Shown piece after piece: positions 37,101 to 48,541 of a stretch of 64,000 nucleotides of DNA. How positions within the stretch are numbered: position 1 is the first letter of the stretch; every line of letters begins with the position of its first letter. Source of the stretch: Arthrinium phaeospermum (lineage: Eukaryota > Ascomycota > Sordariomycetes > Amphisphaeriales > Apiosporaceae); contig QYRS01000011.1 in the NCBI GenBank assembly GCA_006503535.1, positions 248,001 to 312,000 of the forward strand, given 5' to 3'. Under the pieces are notes generated by a model, which was not told where the DNA came from, did not search any database, and saw only the letters and a program-made list of their open reading frames with translations. A program made the translations under genes and the position numbers.

Positions 37101-38071
37101 AGTCGAAGCTTTACGGCAAAATCAAGCCCACCGAATGTCTCAACAAGACTTGGCAAAAGAAGATCGGCGAGGGAGACCCTGAGCCTGCGCCCAATGTCAA
37201 GGCCCTTATTCTGCATTCCAACCAGATGACCAACTGGGTCGCCGAGATGATTTTGGCCCAGATGGACGTCAAGAAGCGAGTGGTTGTCATCAAGCACTTT
37301 GTGTCTGTTGCAGACGTAAGTTGCATCCCGCCCATGGATTTTGCCAAGATTGCTAACAGCCCCAGAAATGCCGAGCACTCAACAACTTCTCTACGCTGAC
37401 ATCCATCATCTCTGCCCTGGGCACTGCTCCCATTGCTCGTTTGAAGCGGACCTGGGACTTGGTCCCCGCTAGGATCAACGCCGTTCTCGAGACAATGCGT
37501 AAACTGATGGCCAGCACCAAGAACTTCGGAGAGTACCGAGAGACTCTGCATGCCGCCAACCCGCCTTGTATCCCCTTTTTTGGTATGTACTCCTCCACGC
37601 CAGCATCTGCAGTACTGGCTTTCTCCCTGGCCTCCACTAACCATTTATCCATCTTGTCAGGTGTCTATTTGACGGATCTCACCTTCATTGAGGATGGTAT
37701 CCCATCCATCATCAAGAAGACCAATCTCATCAACTTCTCAAAGCGGGCCAAAACTGCTGAGGTCATCCGTGACATCCAGCAATATCAGAACGCCCCCTAC
37801 TCCCTCCAGCCTGTACCCGAGTTGCAAGACTACATATTGAGCAACATGCAAGCTGCAGGAGACGTCCATGAGATGTACGACAAGAGTTTGGTGGTCGAAC
37901 CCCGCGAGCGCGAGGACGAAAAGATTGTGAGGTACGTACAACACAGGCGCTGATGAATCGCCAGAGCATCAAGTGATCTTCTTGTGATTTGTTGTCATAG
38001 TCTATATAGGTCGATGATAACTAACTGACTGTGCGTGGTACAGAGTCTTGGCTGAATCAGGCTTCCTCTGA
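34178..38071 (+). CDS. cdc25: Ras guanine-nucleotide exchange factor Cdc25 (SH3-RasGEF_N-RasGEF)
   Basis: Exons 34178..34837, 34985..37315, 37366..37582, 37661..37931 and 38044..38071 give 1168 aa and join in frame throughout. An SH3 domain (about 13-68, ALYDYEADD to GWFPSNYC) is followed by an acidic linker and a WW-like segment (FWIPQATTDGRLFYYN). Next come a long helical middle, RasGEF_N (GGTLLALVEQLTRHD to TYRSFTSAREIFELL) and the catalytic RasGEF domain (FLDIDVTEFARQLTIIE, NQMTNWVAEMIL, PCIPFFGVYLTDLTFIEDG). It should activate Ras by GDP/GTP exchange upstream of cAMP/PKA signalling (family knowledge). The start is uncertain: 34178 is the first ATG in frame after an in-frame TAA at 34049. 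The frame is open back to an acceptor-like CAG ending at 34073, so an upstream first exon is likely. Confidence 0.9.
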
Positions 38072-40655
38072 GTCAACAAGTAACCTCACATTACTTGCGC
38101 TCATCCATTGAGTCTGCGCGTCTACAACTGCCATAACCAAATGGATGGTTCCGCACAAGTACTAGGGACTGCCCACCCGGTGGCGTCAAGCTTTCTTGGT
38201 CACCGCGAACAGACTTGGGTTCATCGTCAGAACCTACAATATAGCCAAATATTGCTGGACCTCAGCGTATCGAATAGGGAACTGCCGGGATAGCGCGGCA
38301 CCATGGATGGTAGGCCATCTAACAGTTGGGGTTTCATGGGCATCAGCCGCTACGTCCAACCCGTGGCAGCTCATGTGACAACATTTGTCTGAGGGGCCTT
38401 GGTGTGGCTAAAGCTGGCCAGAATGGGAGAGGCGAACGGGGGTTTTTTGGGTTCTGACACTACGGGGGACAGGACTCTAGTGGCACATGGGCTACGAGCT
38501 ACAGCTGCAACGTGTCACTGGGTTGATGCAGGCCCACGATCTTGCTGCTCAAGCTGCAGGGCACATATTCAGGGTATGGATCAGGGATTTTCGGGATGAC
38601 GAAAGCGTGCCGCGGTCCTGCAAATCAAGGGTGCCGAACAGCGCATCCAACACGGACGGATATTCTAGCTGCAATTTTGAGCCAGCAGCATTTGCATGGA
38701 GCAGGAGGCAACACACGCAATTCCAAGATGTACCCGGGGCAACTCGACATGGTTGTCCAAATATTACTACGCACGGCTATTGGGGCCATTGCCTTATTGC
38801 GGATGGTGTTTTCTATTCTTTCTCCAGAAGAAAGGGGGGAGGTGAGGAAATCGGCTTAGGCGACTACTTACTGCCTGTCGGTAGCTGTCAGTAACTCGGT
38901 CACTTGTTCTTCGGGATGCAAGGGAAGTGGGAGTTCATTTCAAACCCTTTCCATTTGTCGCCATATAGACTTGACGAGAAATTACCAACGCGCTGAAACT
39001 GTGACTAGACTTACTTGACAGCCGTGAACTTGTGACTTGGACGGTGTAGCCGTAGGCGCCCCAGTATACAGATAAAGGAGCTAGCTACGCTTGGGGCTAA
39101 CTGGGCAGATTCGGTCCTAATATGTCAAGGTTTCCGCACCGGTGAGCAATGATGTGATGTACCAACAAAGGCAGACGGACTTGGCCGGGTCGGCATGGAT
39201 GCGATAGACTGCTGCACCAGACCCGATCAAGTGCTACCTACGGAGTATAGGTAGATGTACTCCGTAAGCAGAGGAGGTGAGATATATGTATGAATGGAAC
39301 CCCCCTACCCCCTCCCTGCTCCCCATGCACCCAACCCCTCCACCCCTGCAATGCACCGCTCTGATGCAGCGAGACCCCAACCCCAGCAGGGCCGGTGGGG
39401 TGGGGGGGAGAGTTTGATGGGAGATTTGGTCCTCGCCTCCACCTTTCCCGGTCTTTTTATCCGTCATTTGGCATCGGGGTTGGCTGGCATGCCCTTGGCT
39501 TTCTCTTAGAGGTCGTCCGGCTCACCGGTCCTCGAGCGTGTGTGGCTGCAGGGTTCAACTGGCTGCATGCGACTGCTACTGCATGTGATGATAGGTGTCG
39601 TCGTCTTCTTCTACTTCTTCTTCTCGGCTTCATGGCTGGCAGATATCTCGAGGCTGCGCGCGATGCCGTGGGAAAAATTGCTCTCTACTAAGCGCGTCAA
39701 GTCCTCAAAGAAAATAGGCAACGCAGATAGGCCAAGTGGTATCATTAGTACACAAGATATCGATGTTGATCCAGCAGCGACTCCCAATGCGGACGAAGTA
39801 CTCGTAGGTACGAGACTGCTGCTGATGTGTGGCTGCAGCTGCAGCTGCTGGGATCATCATGCGTGTACTACGTATCTAATCCCCCCTCCTCCTCCTCCTC
39901 CCCTTTGGATAGTCGACCCATTCCCCCAGAGTTGGGGAACCCCTGTACTTTACCATCCAATGCACTCACTGGACGAAGCCCGCCGTTGAGATTGACACAC
40001 CATTCTATAGATCTCGACTGATACCCTGGATTTCGCGTTATACACAGGCTTGTTATTATGCCTTAAAGGTGTGAAGAGTCGTTCTCGATGTGATGCCCCT
40101 GGGTGTCGTGTGCTACTGTGTCTTGCCTGGTGACTCCTGAATACTGTTCGCGAAGTAGATACATCCCTGAGCACAGTCTTGTCTCGGCAAGTCATATATA
40201 GCTATCGACTTAAAGCTTAGTAATGCGCAATGCATGTCACAATCCTACCACATATTTGAGGCTGCTCTTTCCGGGTTGCCTTTTCTTTGAACATGATTCG
40301 CAACATAATTCGCCAGTTGGCATTGCCCATCCGTCTGCCCCTAGTAACACGATGATAGGCCAACCCTCGCCTGCCCAAGTGTCAGCCAAACGGACGGCAG
40401 CACTAACCTAACCCCGTATGAACTGATCCGCATCATTTCGCCAATGAACAACCGGCGAGGATGGTCTTCCGGCCAATTCACCCTCCGACGGGACTCGCCA
40501 TCTCCACCAACGTTGTCCGTCTCCGAGCCGGTGGATCTGGCCCCGTTAGGTCACGTCGACCACCATCGAATTTCTCACACCATCACAGCTTACGTTTACG
40601 GTATAAATACGTCGATAACAGCAGCTTGAATCAAGAACCTCAATGGCTACAATAA
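38072..40655. other. Gene-poor intergenic region
   Basis: About 2.6 kb downstream of cdc25 up to the tRNA gene. The longest frame (39540-39989, 149 codons) has a hydrophobic N-terminal third and a proline run but no family features; I do not call it. A perfect 9-bp inverted repeat lies at 39239-39266. Confidence 0.45.
39239..39266. repeat. Inverted repeat of the TACGGAGTA motif
   Basis: TACGGAGTA at 39239-39247 and its exact complement TACTCCGTA at 39258-39266 are separated by 10 bases and can form a 9-bp hairpin. Single copies of the motif occur elsewhere in intergenic DNA of the window. Confidence 0.85.
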
Positions 40656-40743
40656 GCACTAGTGGTTTAGTGGTAAAATCCATCGTTGCCATTCATGAAG
40701 TTGAAAACTCGATGGGCCCCGCGTTCGATTCGCGGCTAGTGCA
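40656..40743 (+). tRNA. tRNA-Gly (anticodon GCC) with a ~17-nt intron
   Basis: A full cloverleaf can be drawn. The acceptor stem is GCACTAG with CTAGTGC (7 bp), with discriminator A at 40743. The D arm contains TGGTTTAGTGGTA. The anticodon stem is CATCG with CGATG. The T arm is CCGCG-TTCGATT-CGCGG. The anticodon GCC is at 40688-40690. About 17 extra bases after position 37 (about 40692-40708) are a typical nuclear tRNA intron at the usual site. The internal A and B boxes are intact and a T run follows. Confidence 0.93.
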
Positions 40744-40769
40744 ACAACACCTTGATAGGTGACCAAATC

Positions 40770-40774
40770 TTTTT
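40770..40774 (+). terminator. RNA polymerase III terminator of tRNA-Gly
   Basis: A run of five T residues 27 bases past the tRNA 3' end, the usual Pol III stop signal. Confidence 0.65.
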
Positions 40775-41036
40775 GGTAGAACTTTCCCCCTTTTCTTCTT
40801 ACTCTCTCGCCATTACGTTCTTGTCTCTGTTATTGAGGCTTTCTTTTGCCCCATTGACGACAAGGTAGTTGGTGTCACGGCGCCCGACCAGGGCCCTAAC
40901 CAACTGCACCAGATCCGTCCCCAACCGGGCAAAAGGACGAGGTTGTCAAGTCAGCATCTTGACTGTCTACTGGAGCTTGTCACCAACCCTTGCAGCTGGA
41001 AGCAGGATTGGGCCGTTCAAGTGCAGAAGTATATAC

Positions 41037-43061
41037 CTATACTAGGTTTATCGTGTACTTATAGCTGTCGTCCACCATCTCGTACATGTGTTCCGGTATG
41101 TCGTTACTGTTGAAACACTCAGTAAGGGTTCGGTTCAAAGCAATACACGTCTCCATAATGGCTTCCCTGAGTTCATCATCGTTGTCCCAGAATTGAACGA
41201 AGCCGATCCGTCGGAAGTGAGCTCTTTGCGATTCGACAGGGATAAGAATCACACACCAATATACAGCATGGTCATACCGAGTCGTGGCACTGTCCATGAC
41301 CCTGACGGCTAGAAGATATATGGGGTTTCTCAAAACATCAACCAAGTCCTGCCCCCGGCAACTATCAAAGTAAATCATACAATGATCTGGCGATCTCCAG
41401 GTCGCATTGTTTAGCGTGATATTCCACCATGCGATCTCATCATCATTCTCGTGGCTGTTCGTTACAGACCCTGGAGCGATGGAAGCTTCACAAAGGGGTC
41501 CTCTGACCCGAGCCAGTGAAGAGGCGACAGGACCAAACGAATCTCCCAGAGACGTTGTTTTGACTTCAATAAGCTCCGAAGGTGTCGTGTAACTACCAGA
41601 GCGGCCACAGTGATCCTGCCAAATACGTCTATTCACGGAAAGCCAAGACCAAGTCGGTATGCCAGAAAGATGCTCTCGGTGGAAGTCGATGAGAATCTGC
41701 TTCGTTATGCGGTACTTTTCTGGTGACATCCAGCAAAGACCCTCAACGAAGCGCGGTTTCCATAACCCCGAATGGTAATCTGACGGGGCGAGGTCTAGAT
41801 GGCGGCAGATCACCCGGGCGATGCCGGCAATTGCCACAGGCCTATCGGAGGAGAAACTCAAACAGCCTTCTGTGTATCGCATCACCAGCGTGTCCCATAA
41901 CTCATACACTTTGTGGATCTTTTCTGGCGAGAGAGTGGCAGTCACAATAGCGGTATTGTGCTGTTTAAAGAGGGTAAGGGCATTCTGTCGGAGATTGATG
42001 CCGGCCGGAAGGCCCTCTAGAGTGAAGCTCTCTGAGCATTCCCACACCAGCTTGTTTTTGGTGTAGTGTACTGTGCGTGGCGACAGGAAGCGCTCCTGGA
42101 CCACCCAAGCTCTTGCGCTAAGCGGCCCAGAAACAGTGACTTCAGCATAGCAGATGAATCCTTCTTGGTCAGCCATCGGTATGTAGGGGCACTCGGCCTC
42201 GCGCGGGTCCCGATCACGAAAGAGGCCCTGGGTGCTGTTTTCTGAATCTGTCGCGGCGATGTTCAGATGGCAGTTGGAGTACACCTGTTCCATAAGGCTG
42301 GACTCTCGCTGCCAATCTTCTTCCGAGTCTTGTATGATGCATAAGCAGTCGATCCAAATGTGCTGAATGCCCACCATCTGTGTGACTCTAATGCAGTCTT
42401 GGAAAGTCCTGGGGAGTTGCTGGAAATCTATATGCTGATTCATTGAGCTCATGTTACTGTGCGAGAGCCGCAGTGGCACTTGACCTCCCCAGCAGTGACT
42501 GAGAGTAACATAGCGAACATGGCCGCTGAGTTGGTCTGATGCAACTAGCCGAACTCTTGGGGGCTCCACGGAGTAATCCAACTCCAAGAGCCGCGTAGGC
42601 ATCGTTTGGGGGACGCTGTTGGACTCTGCCCAGGACATGCAGGTCTTGTGCTCATCACAAAGCCTCAACCAGGCCAGAAGCTTTTCCATGGACTCGGTCG
42701 AGAAAGTGCTCGTGCTCATGGCGGATGCATATGGGCTGGGCAAGTCCCTGCATCGTATCTTCTCGAATTGCACCTCAAATAAATCGTAACTTGTGTTGAA
42801 TGTCAATGTACCCTTTGACCAACAGGCCCCTGCCTCGATCATGTCTTCACCGAAGTCTGGGTGTTCCGACTCGATATGTGCGGCGGCGATAGCACAGATA
42901 TCGCAACCTTTGCGGGCAGACTCTTCGATGCGACTCGCTTGGGTACGTGTGACCGTTCTTTCCCGCGCATCCTCGTCTTGTTTCTCCCAGTCATCATCGC
43001 TCGCTGGCGACCAGAGTTCGTGGACGACGCCGCGACAGGATTCGCACAGAGATGATGCCAT
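41037..43061 (-). CDS. HET (heterokaryon incompatibility) domain protein
   Basis: A single exon of 674 aa from the ATG at 43061. An in-frame ATG at 43112 would add 17 residues; I prefer MASSLCESCRGV, the usual type of HET-protein start. The HET domain begins at about residue 184 with YVTLSHCWGG, continues through HIWIDCLCIIQDSEEDW and MEQVYSNCHLNIAA, and ends near SARAWVVQERFLSPRTVHY. N-terminal cysteines (CESC, CDIC) resemble those of many HET proteins. HET proteins mediate programmed cell death in vegetative incompatibility and related non-self responses; the domain is TIR-like in fold (family knowledge). The gene lies 0.55 kb downstream of, and in the same orientation as, a NACHT NLR-like gene, which supports a recognition or death role. 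Confidence 0.93.
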   Translation of the reverse strand: MASSLCESCRGVVHELWSPASDDDWEKQDEDARERTVTRTQASRIEESARKGCDICAIAAAHIESEHPDFGEDMIEAGACWSKGTLTFNTSYDLFEVQFEKIRCRDLPSPYASAMSTSTFSTESMEKLLAWLRLCDEHKTCMSWAESNSVPQTMPTRLLELDYSVEPPRVRLVASDQLSGHVRYVTLSHCWGGQVPLRLSHSNMSSMNQHIDFQQLPRTFQDCIRVTQMVGIQHIWIDCLCIIQDSEEDWQRESSLMEQVYSNCHLNIAATDSENSTQGLFRDRDPREAECPYIPMADQEGFICYAEVTVSGPLSARAWVVQERFLSPRTVHYTKNKLVWECSESFTLEGLPAGINLRQNALTLFKQHNTAIVTATLSPEKIHKVYELWDTLVMRYTEGCLSFSSDRPVAIAGIARVICRHLDLAPSDYHSGLWKPRFVEGLCWMSPEKYRITKQILIDFHREHLSGIPTWSWLSVNRRIWQDHCGRSGSYTTPSELIEVKTTSLGDSFGPVASSLARVRGPLCEASIAPGSVTNSHENDDEIAWWNITLNNATWRSPDHCMIYFDSCRGQDLVDVLRNPIYLLAVRVMDSATTRYDHAVYWCVILIPVESQRAHFRRIGFVQFWDNDDELREAIMETCIALNRTLTECFNSNDIPEHMYEMVDDSYKYTINLV

Positions 43062-43610
43062 CCCCCCCAAAATGCATACCTGGAACGAGAGCGATTGGTT
43101 TGACTTGGTCAAAAGTTGCCATTCAGTTGTGCATACCTGCCATACAACATGTCGTCCTTCCCCGCTTTGATCAGTGTGCTTACCTACATGTACATACTAT
43201 ACAGCATGTCGTTTTTCTCCACTTCGATATGCGTGAGCCGCGGCAATACGTCACATTGGTCGGCGAATAGGAGATCAGATCATACCTCCCACCACAACTA
43301 GCTTGCCTTCTATAGGGTCATCTATCGTTATTCATCAGCTATGTATTCAGTGCTAATTGGGCTTGCTACCTCATTAATCTGCATGTCTAATACATGACAG
43401 CCAACAGTCCGCCCTGTGGTCTTTCGTGAGCCATCCTGACACGCCCGTCATGATCTTATAGCGTTTGATTCATCGCTGGAGATGAAATGGTTGTTCTCCG
43501 TCCAAGTATACTGCCCTCGGCAGATCGTATCCATGTCCAATACATCAACTCAAGCTTAACAAAGACCTGTTGCCTCACCCTGTGTAGACAGTGTGACGGC
43601 CTGGCGAGAC
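43062..43610. other. Spacer between NLR-like and HET genes
   Basis: About 0.55 kb that should contain the 3' end of the NLR-like transcript and the HET promoter. A duplicated phrase of about 20 bases built around ACATGTCGT/GCATGTCGT occurs twice near 43145-43210. No gene is seen. Confidence 0.5.
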
Positions 43611-46600
43611 CTAAGCAAGAGCATCGTCATCGTCATCTGAAATATTGACGACAAGCGCCGCACCCCGTGCACCGCGCGACTTCTTCTTGTCCTTCTCAAA
43701 GGCACCGAACTGTCTGAGCAGCAACTCAATCTGGTTGCGAGCTTGGTCGACCTCATCCTCGCCCGAGTCCTTGCCCCAGTCCGGGATGACACGTCGGCAT
43801 ATCTCGAGCGGGTGCCGGTTGTGCCACCAGTCATCCTTGTCGTTATCATCGTCGTCTTTGGAATAGGGATGCTCGCCTCCCGGGGTGCCGACCATGTTGA
43901 TGTCGCCGTTCCGGTACTCGAGGCGTTGGACTACCGTGTGCACCCAGGGCTCTTCAAGATGGTAGATGACATGCTGCAAGGGGGTGAACAAAAAGCCGCG
44001 AGGGCACGGGTCTGCGCCTGCGTCCAGGAGGATTCTGAGCAGCGAGTCAGTGGTAGAGAACTCCTCGGGCGCGGGCGAAGCAGGGTCGTTGCTCCAGTGC
44101 AGCTCTAGAGCATAGTAGATGATGTTGCGCTCGCCCAGAAAGTTCGCACCGCAGTCAATCAGAGCCTGTAAGAAGTTGGCTTTGCGTAGCGCGACACAGG
44201 CCTTGAGTATCGTCGTCTGCGGCCGGATGACCAAGTCGCTGGTCGTGGCAAAGTCCTTCTGCGGTCTGCGCTCCAAGGAGAAAACATCCTTCCAAACAGC
44301 ACTGCGGTCTTTAGCATTAAGACCGGATAGAAATCGCTTTGCCAGCTCCGGCCAATCCAGCAACAGCAGGCTGACCAGAACGCTGGTGTTCAGGTTCGCA
44401 GGGTTGCCATCTTTCTGATAAACAAGTGTTGGCAAAATCAGAAGCCACGAGGGGAAGGCCCTCCGAGTGTTTTTGACCTGTGAAAAGTGATGACTGTCGT
44501 ATCTCAAGCAGAGAAATACTAGTTCGTAGATGCTCTTTTCCTCGGCGATAAGCCCACGATGCAGCCTCAGAGACTTCTCCGTCATCTTCAAGCAGTACTC
44601 TTCAAAGCGGGTCGGAGTTTTCCGATTGTTAGCAGGACGATTCTGGCCCCAATGTGTAAGGCCTAGCCAGGCGATTTGAAGCTCCAAAATCAGATTGGAT
44701 ACCTTGGTCTGGGCAAAGCATCCTACCCGTGGATCTGATGCTGTCGACTTGTCGTACACAAATTCCTTTACGGTGTAATGGGCGGGGAGTACCTGCCGGA
44801 AGATCACATCCTCCTCATTACGTGCGAACACCGAGTCTGGTCGTCTCTTCATCCTGGTGATCTTGATAAGGCAGCCGAGCAAGTCTCGAAGGTTCTTCAG
44901 GGTGAACTTGATCAAACTTGTGTTTGAAGAGACATCTAGGCGTGCTGCTTCCACCAGGACCTCGGCGCAAGGGATCTCCGAAGTAGAACTGCAGATCAAC
45001 GCCAAAGCATTTCTGGCCACAACGTTCTGCGCATTCGCTCCAGGTACCCATTTCACCACAAGTCCTTTGTACATGTCGAAAATCGTGTTCGGCATGGTGT
45101 CCACGGCCTCTCGGACGGCCTTCTCGTTGTAGAGCTGTTTGCTATTGCGCAACATTTCGATTTGGCACGATACCAGCCGAAACCTGCCATCAGTCAGTAC
45201 GAAGTCACATAGACTTGAAGGGTAACAAACAACCTACATTCCTCTGGCCTTTTTGGCGAGTTCCCCTTTTATCTCTAGGGTAAAGGCACTCTCCTCCCCC
45301 CAAATATCGCAAAATTCAATTTCCTTGAGCTTGGCGTGCACATATATCTCGATGGCCTGTCTAACATAGATATTGTCCATGTCCAATCTTGTGCATCCGT
45401 TCCTGAACGAGGCAGAAATTGTCGACAATTGCTGTGGCCTCTCATCCTCATCAAGGACCATACTGTCTGCTTCTGTCTCGCTCTGACCGTTGCCCTGTTC
45501 CAGAGTTCCGGGACTTGGTGACACATGTTCTTGTAGTTGTCGGTTGTGACTAGAGCTCTCTCCATTTTGGGTGCTGGCGAGGTTATGGCTGAAGCGGGTA
45601 CGCTTGTTTGTCACGGGCGTATCTGGAAGCGCACTTCGCTTTTGCGGGGATGTTTTTGACAATGGATGTTTCCGTTTGTCTTCGAGGGCGCTGCCAATCG
45701 CACGGTTGATGTCGGCCTCCAGCCTTCCGGTTGCTAGGATGGAAACATGTTTGTACTCTTCGGAGGCACCAATGGTCGTCAGGACTTCCAGGAACCCTGC
45801 GCGCGGTGCTCGACACTCGTCCACAGCATCCACTACAAGGTATACCCTCTCTTTGAACCGTCTCGAGATAGCAAGAAAACATCGTAGTAGAGTCTCGTCC
45901 GGTATTGTGCTGGCATCATTGATCTCTGCGAGCGATTCGGGAACGTAATCCCCGAGCTGGCGGCATAAATCATAGACGATCCAACGGAGAAAGGGCCGCT
46001 TCTCATCGACATCATGCTCATGAGAGCAGTAATAGTACGAGAACCCCTTCACCCGTTTCTGTTTCTCCTCGACGGTTCGCTTCCCGAGGATATTGAGCAG
46101 CTCGTCGATAAGAGCGGATGCGAGTATTGTCTTCCCGCTGCCGGCGATTCCGTGAATGAATAGAAAACGGCAGCAGCTTGTGGAACCGCCTCGAAGCCAA
46201 TCCTCCCAAAGACAAGACTTGATGATCCAATCGCACGTCTCACTCACACGCATAGCCTGCTTTTGACGGTGTGTCTCTGTAGGTATGATATCCCGAGGTT
46301 TGATCAAATTCAGGACCAAAAGCTGTTGAGAGCGGCCTAGGACCGAGTTAGCATTTTCACACAGAGGGTTGCGTGTAACACGTTTATGCCACGAGCTCAC
46401 CGATTATCGACTTCTCAACCTGCTTGATTTCCTTCTCCAATGCAGCCACAGAGAAACTGTTGACGCGTTAGCAAAGACCCTTGAAGACTGACAGAGGTTG
46501 TGTGTCGGCCATACCTGCTGTCCACATCTAGAGCCAAGGAAAAGTTGGTCTTGATGGAACCGAGCTCGTCCAAGAGGTCGCTTATTTTCCCTTTCTCTGA

Positions 46601-46954
46601 CACAATCCAATTGACAGCTTTCGTCAACCTCATCTTGACTCCTGTGTCATCTCGCAAAGCCCTGGCCCTGATGAAGGCATCCAACCGCGACAAGGAATCA
46701 CGAACTTTCTCGAGAATACCTGATGGAACAAGGTCGAGGCTTGGTTCTGAAGGATTTCTAGTATTGAGGCGATCTTCTAGTCTCGCAAGCAGAGCCTTCC
46801 ACGTATTGCACTCCAACTGGATGAGTTCAACGATGAATGGTAGATTCTGGTAGGCTTCCTTGCAGTCGCGACAGAAGGTCAAGATCTGCTCGACGATCCC
46901 GATTGACTGGGAAATGGCCGTGTACACGGTTGTTGGGTCCACAGGGAGCGCCAT
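43611..46954 (-). CDS. NACHT/STAND NLR-like protein with C-terminal ankyrin-like repeats
   Basis: Four exons, 46954..46515, 46456..46401, 46336..45238 and 45183..43611, encode 1055 aa; all junctions keep frame. Residues 1-165 form an alpha-helical N-terminal domain of the kind found on fungal STAND proteins (MALPVDPTTVYTAISQSIGI...). The NACHT NTPase has P-loop GIAGSGKT at 228-235, Walker B VYLVVDAVDE at 330-339 and SILATGR at 364-370. A basic, Ser/Pro-rich insert (about 385-475) interrupts the usual spacing before CTRLDM. The winged-helix region with MFRLVSCQIEMLR is created across the exon 3/4 junction. The C-terminal half includes ankyrin-like units (LIDCGANF, LLDAGADP) and an acidic tail. 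Such proteins sense ligands and trigger cell death or defence (family knowledge); partner and ligand are unknown. Confidence 0.9.
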
Positions 46955-48541
46955 CCTGGGGATAGCACCCTATCTGAACGAGCAGGTCGTGGGCACTCAG
47001 GTGTGTAGCTTTGATCCCAGGCCTCCAGGACTTAGAGTGGTAGCCTCCAACGCGAATGTGCTCAGAAGTATGGAGGGTAATCGAAGAAGGATCTAAGGAG
47101 GGACGTATACACAAGATATACGGGTAAGGGAAAGATGGGTTGATGATGAATGGTGGTGGGGAGGATGAGGAAAAGAAGAAGAAACAACAAAGTTGGTCGA
47201 GCAAAGGTCGCGGCTTTATTCGTGTCCAGCGATTGAGGTTTACGCAGCAGATACGCCTAGAGGACCAACGCGTGGAGGAGTAACGCGTTCCTGGAGGAGC
47301 AACGCTCTTTGGGGAGCAACACGCTTTGCTGGAAGCAATGCAGTTCTGGGGGAGCAACGCGTATTGCAGCTTATGACTTTATCAGATAACAGCCAGTGAA
47401 TTGAACACCGATCAGGCAACCTACCTACTTGGCAACAGACTGCACTCAGCTGATATTGCATGTCTTCTGTGTAGTTGCGCGAAGACCATGCGTGAAGTGA
47501 TGCCTGGAGTTTTGAAGCATTGACATCTCGTGATTGGGTTTTGGTGTTTGCACCCCTGGATCATAGCAAGGAAGCGAAATCATTTCTAAATAACCATTCC
47601 GCATGCAGACTGAGAAGATCGTACGTAACACAGCTTAGGAAGCAAGCAATCAAGTCGTGTTTGATCCGTATAGGGCATATATCTGGCTGTGATGTTTGTA
47701 TTGAGTTGAAGCTATCTGTCAACGCCTTAGTGGTCCTCTTCTTGACCGTTCGTTCCTTCCCCCCTTTACCTGCTTTAGGCCTTGTGGACTTGCAGGTAGC
47801 ACTACATGTATTTATTCAAAAACCCGTCTTTATATACCTAATGTTGAATAATATTCTCCTTCTTCTTCTCTTCTAGTAGTATCCCAATCCACAGTATCTG
47901 CATGGTATCTCTGTATTTAATGATGCATGGCCATATACCACGCGATTCTGTGTCGTTGCCGATGTGCTGTGGTCTACAGAAAGTCGGCCCAGCGCTTGGC
48001 GTGCGTACCCACCCACCATCCGCCTTTTGGTGCTAGCAAGCAATCCACTGCCGTTGATCGGACCGGAACCGAGGTACCTGATGGGACCTCCACATCCCAT
48101 CAACAACCTAATCAAGGGATATCGTTGTGACATTACCGCGTGCATACCCTACTTCCCTTTCCCGAGCATTTCATCTTCTTTGCATGAATTGTATAGACTT
48201 ATCTTCTGCTTGAAAGCGTGTCCCCCCTTTCTCCCCGCATTTCGAGCGTGTCCCAAATTCGTCGAGTCTTGTCCTCTTTTTTTAAGCCGTCCACATCAAA
48301 TCTCTACCCCGGATTTCCCGCCTCTCTAGTCCCATTTGTGGCTTTTGTTGTCTTGCTACTACCGAATCTCGAGAACTAGACCGCTAGCGGCTCGAAGTCC
48401 AGATAAAGCGACCGACGTCACCCAACGCTTTCTCGTCTCGTAACTGACTGCTTCACACGCGCGACTCCGGTCCTGCAACCAGTCCAGCTGTATACAACGC
48501 AGCCTTTGGTAGATATATCACCGGCACGGCCAATTTCAACC
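46955..48541. other. Divergent intergenic region of NLR-like gene and pex11C-like gene
   Basis: About 1.6 kb separating two start codons that point away from each other. It carries the NLR promoter on the left, a degenerate minisatellite at 47259-47370 and a pyrimidine-rich leader before the pex11C-like ATG. No gene recognised. Confidence 0.5.
47259..47370. repeat. Degenerate ~19-bp minisatellite
   Basis: Six imperfect units with the core GGAGSAACGC occur in a row (around 47261, 47273, 47292, 47311, 47330 and 47349), with spacing of about 12-20 bases. They are too diverged for a recent expansion and lie about 0.35 kb upstream of the NLR-like gene. Confidence 0.75.
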
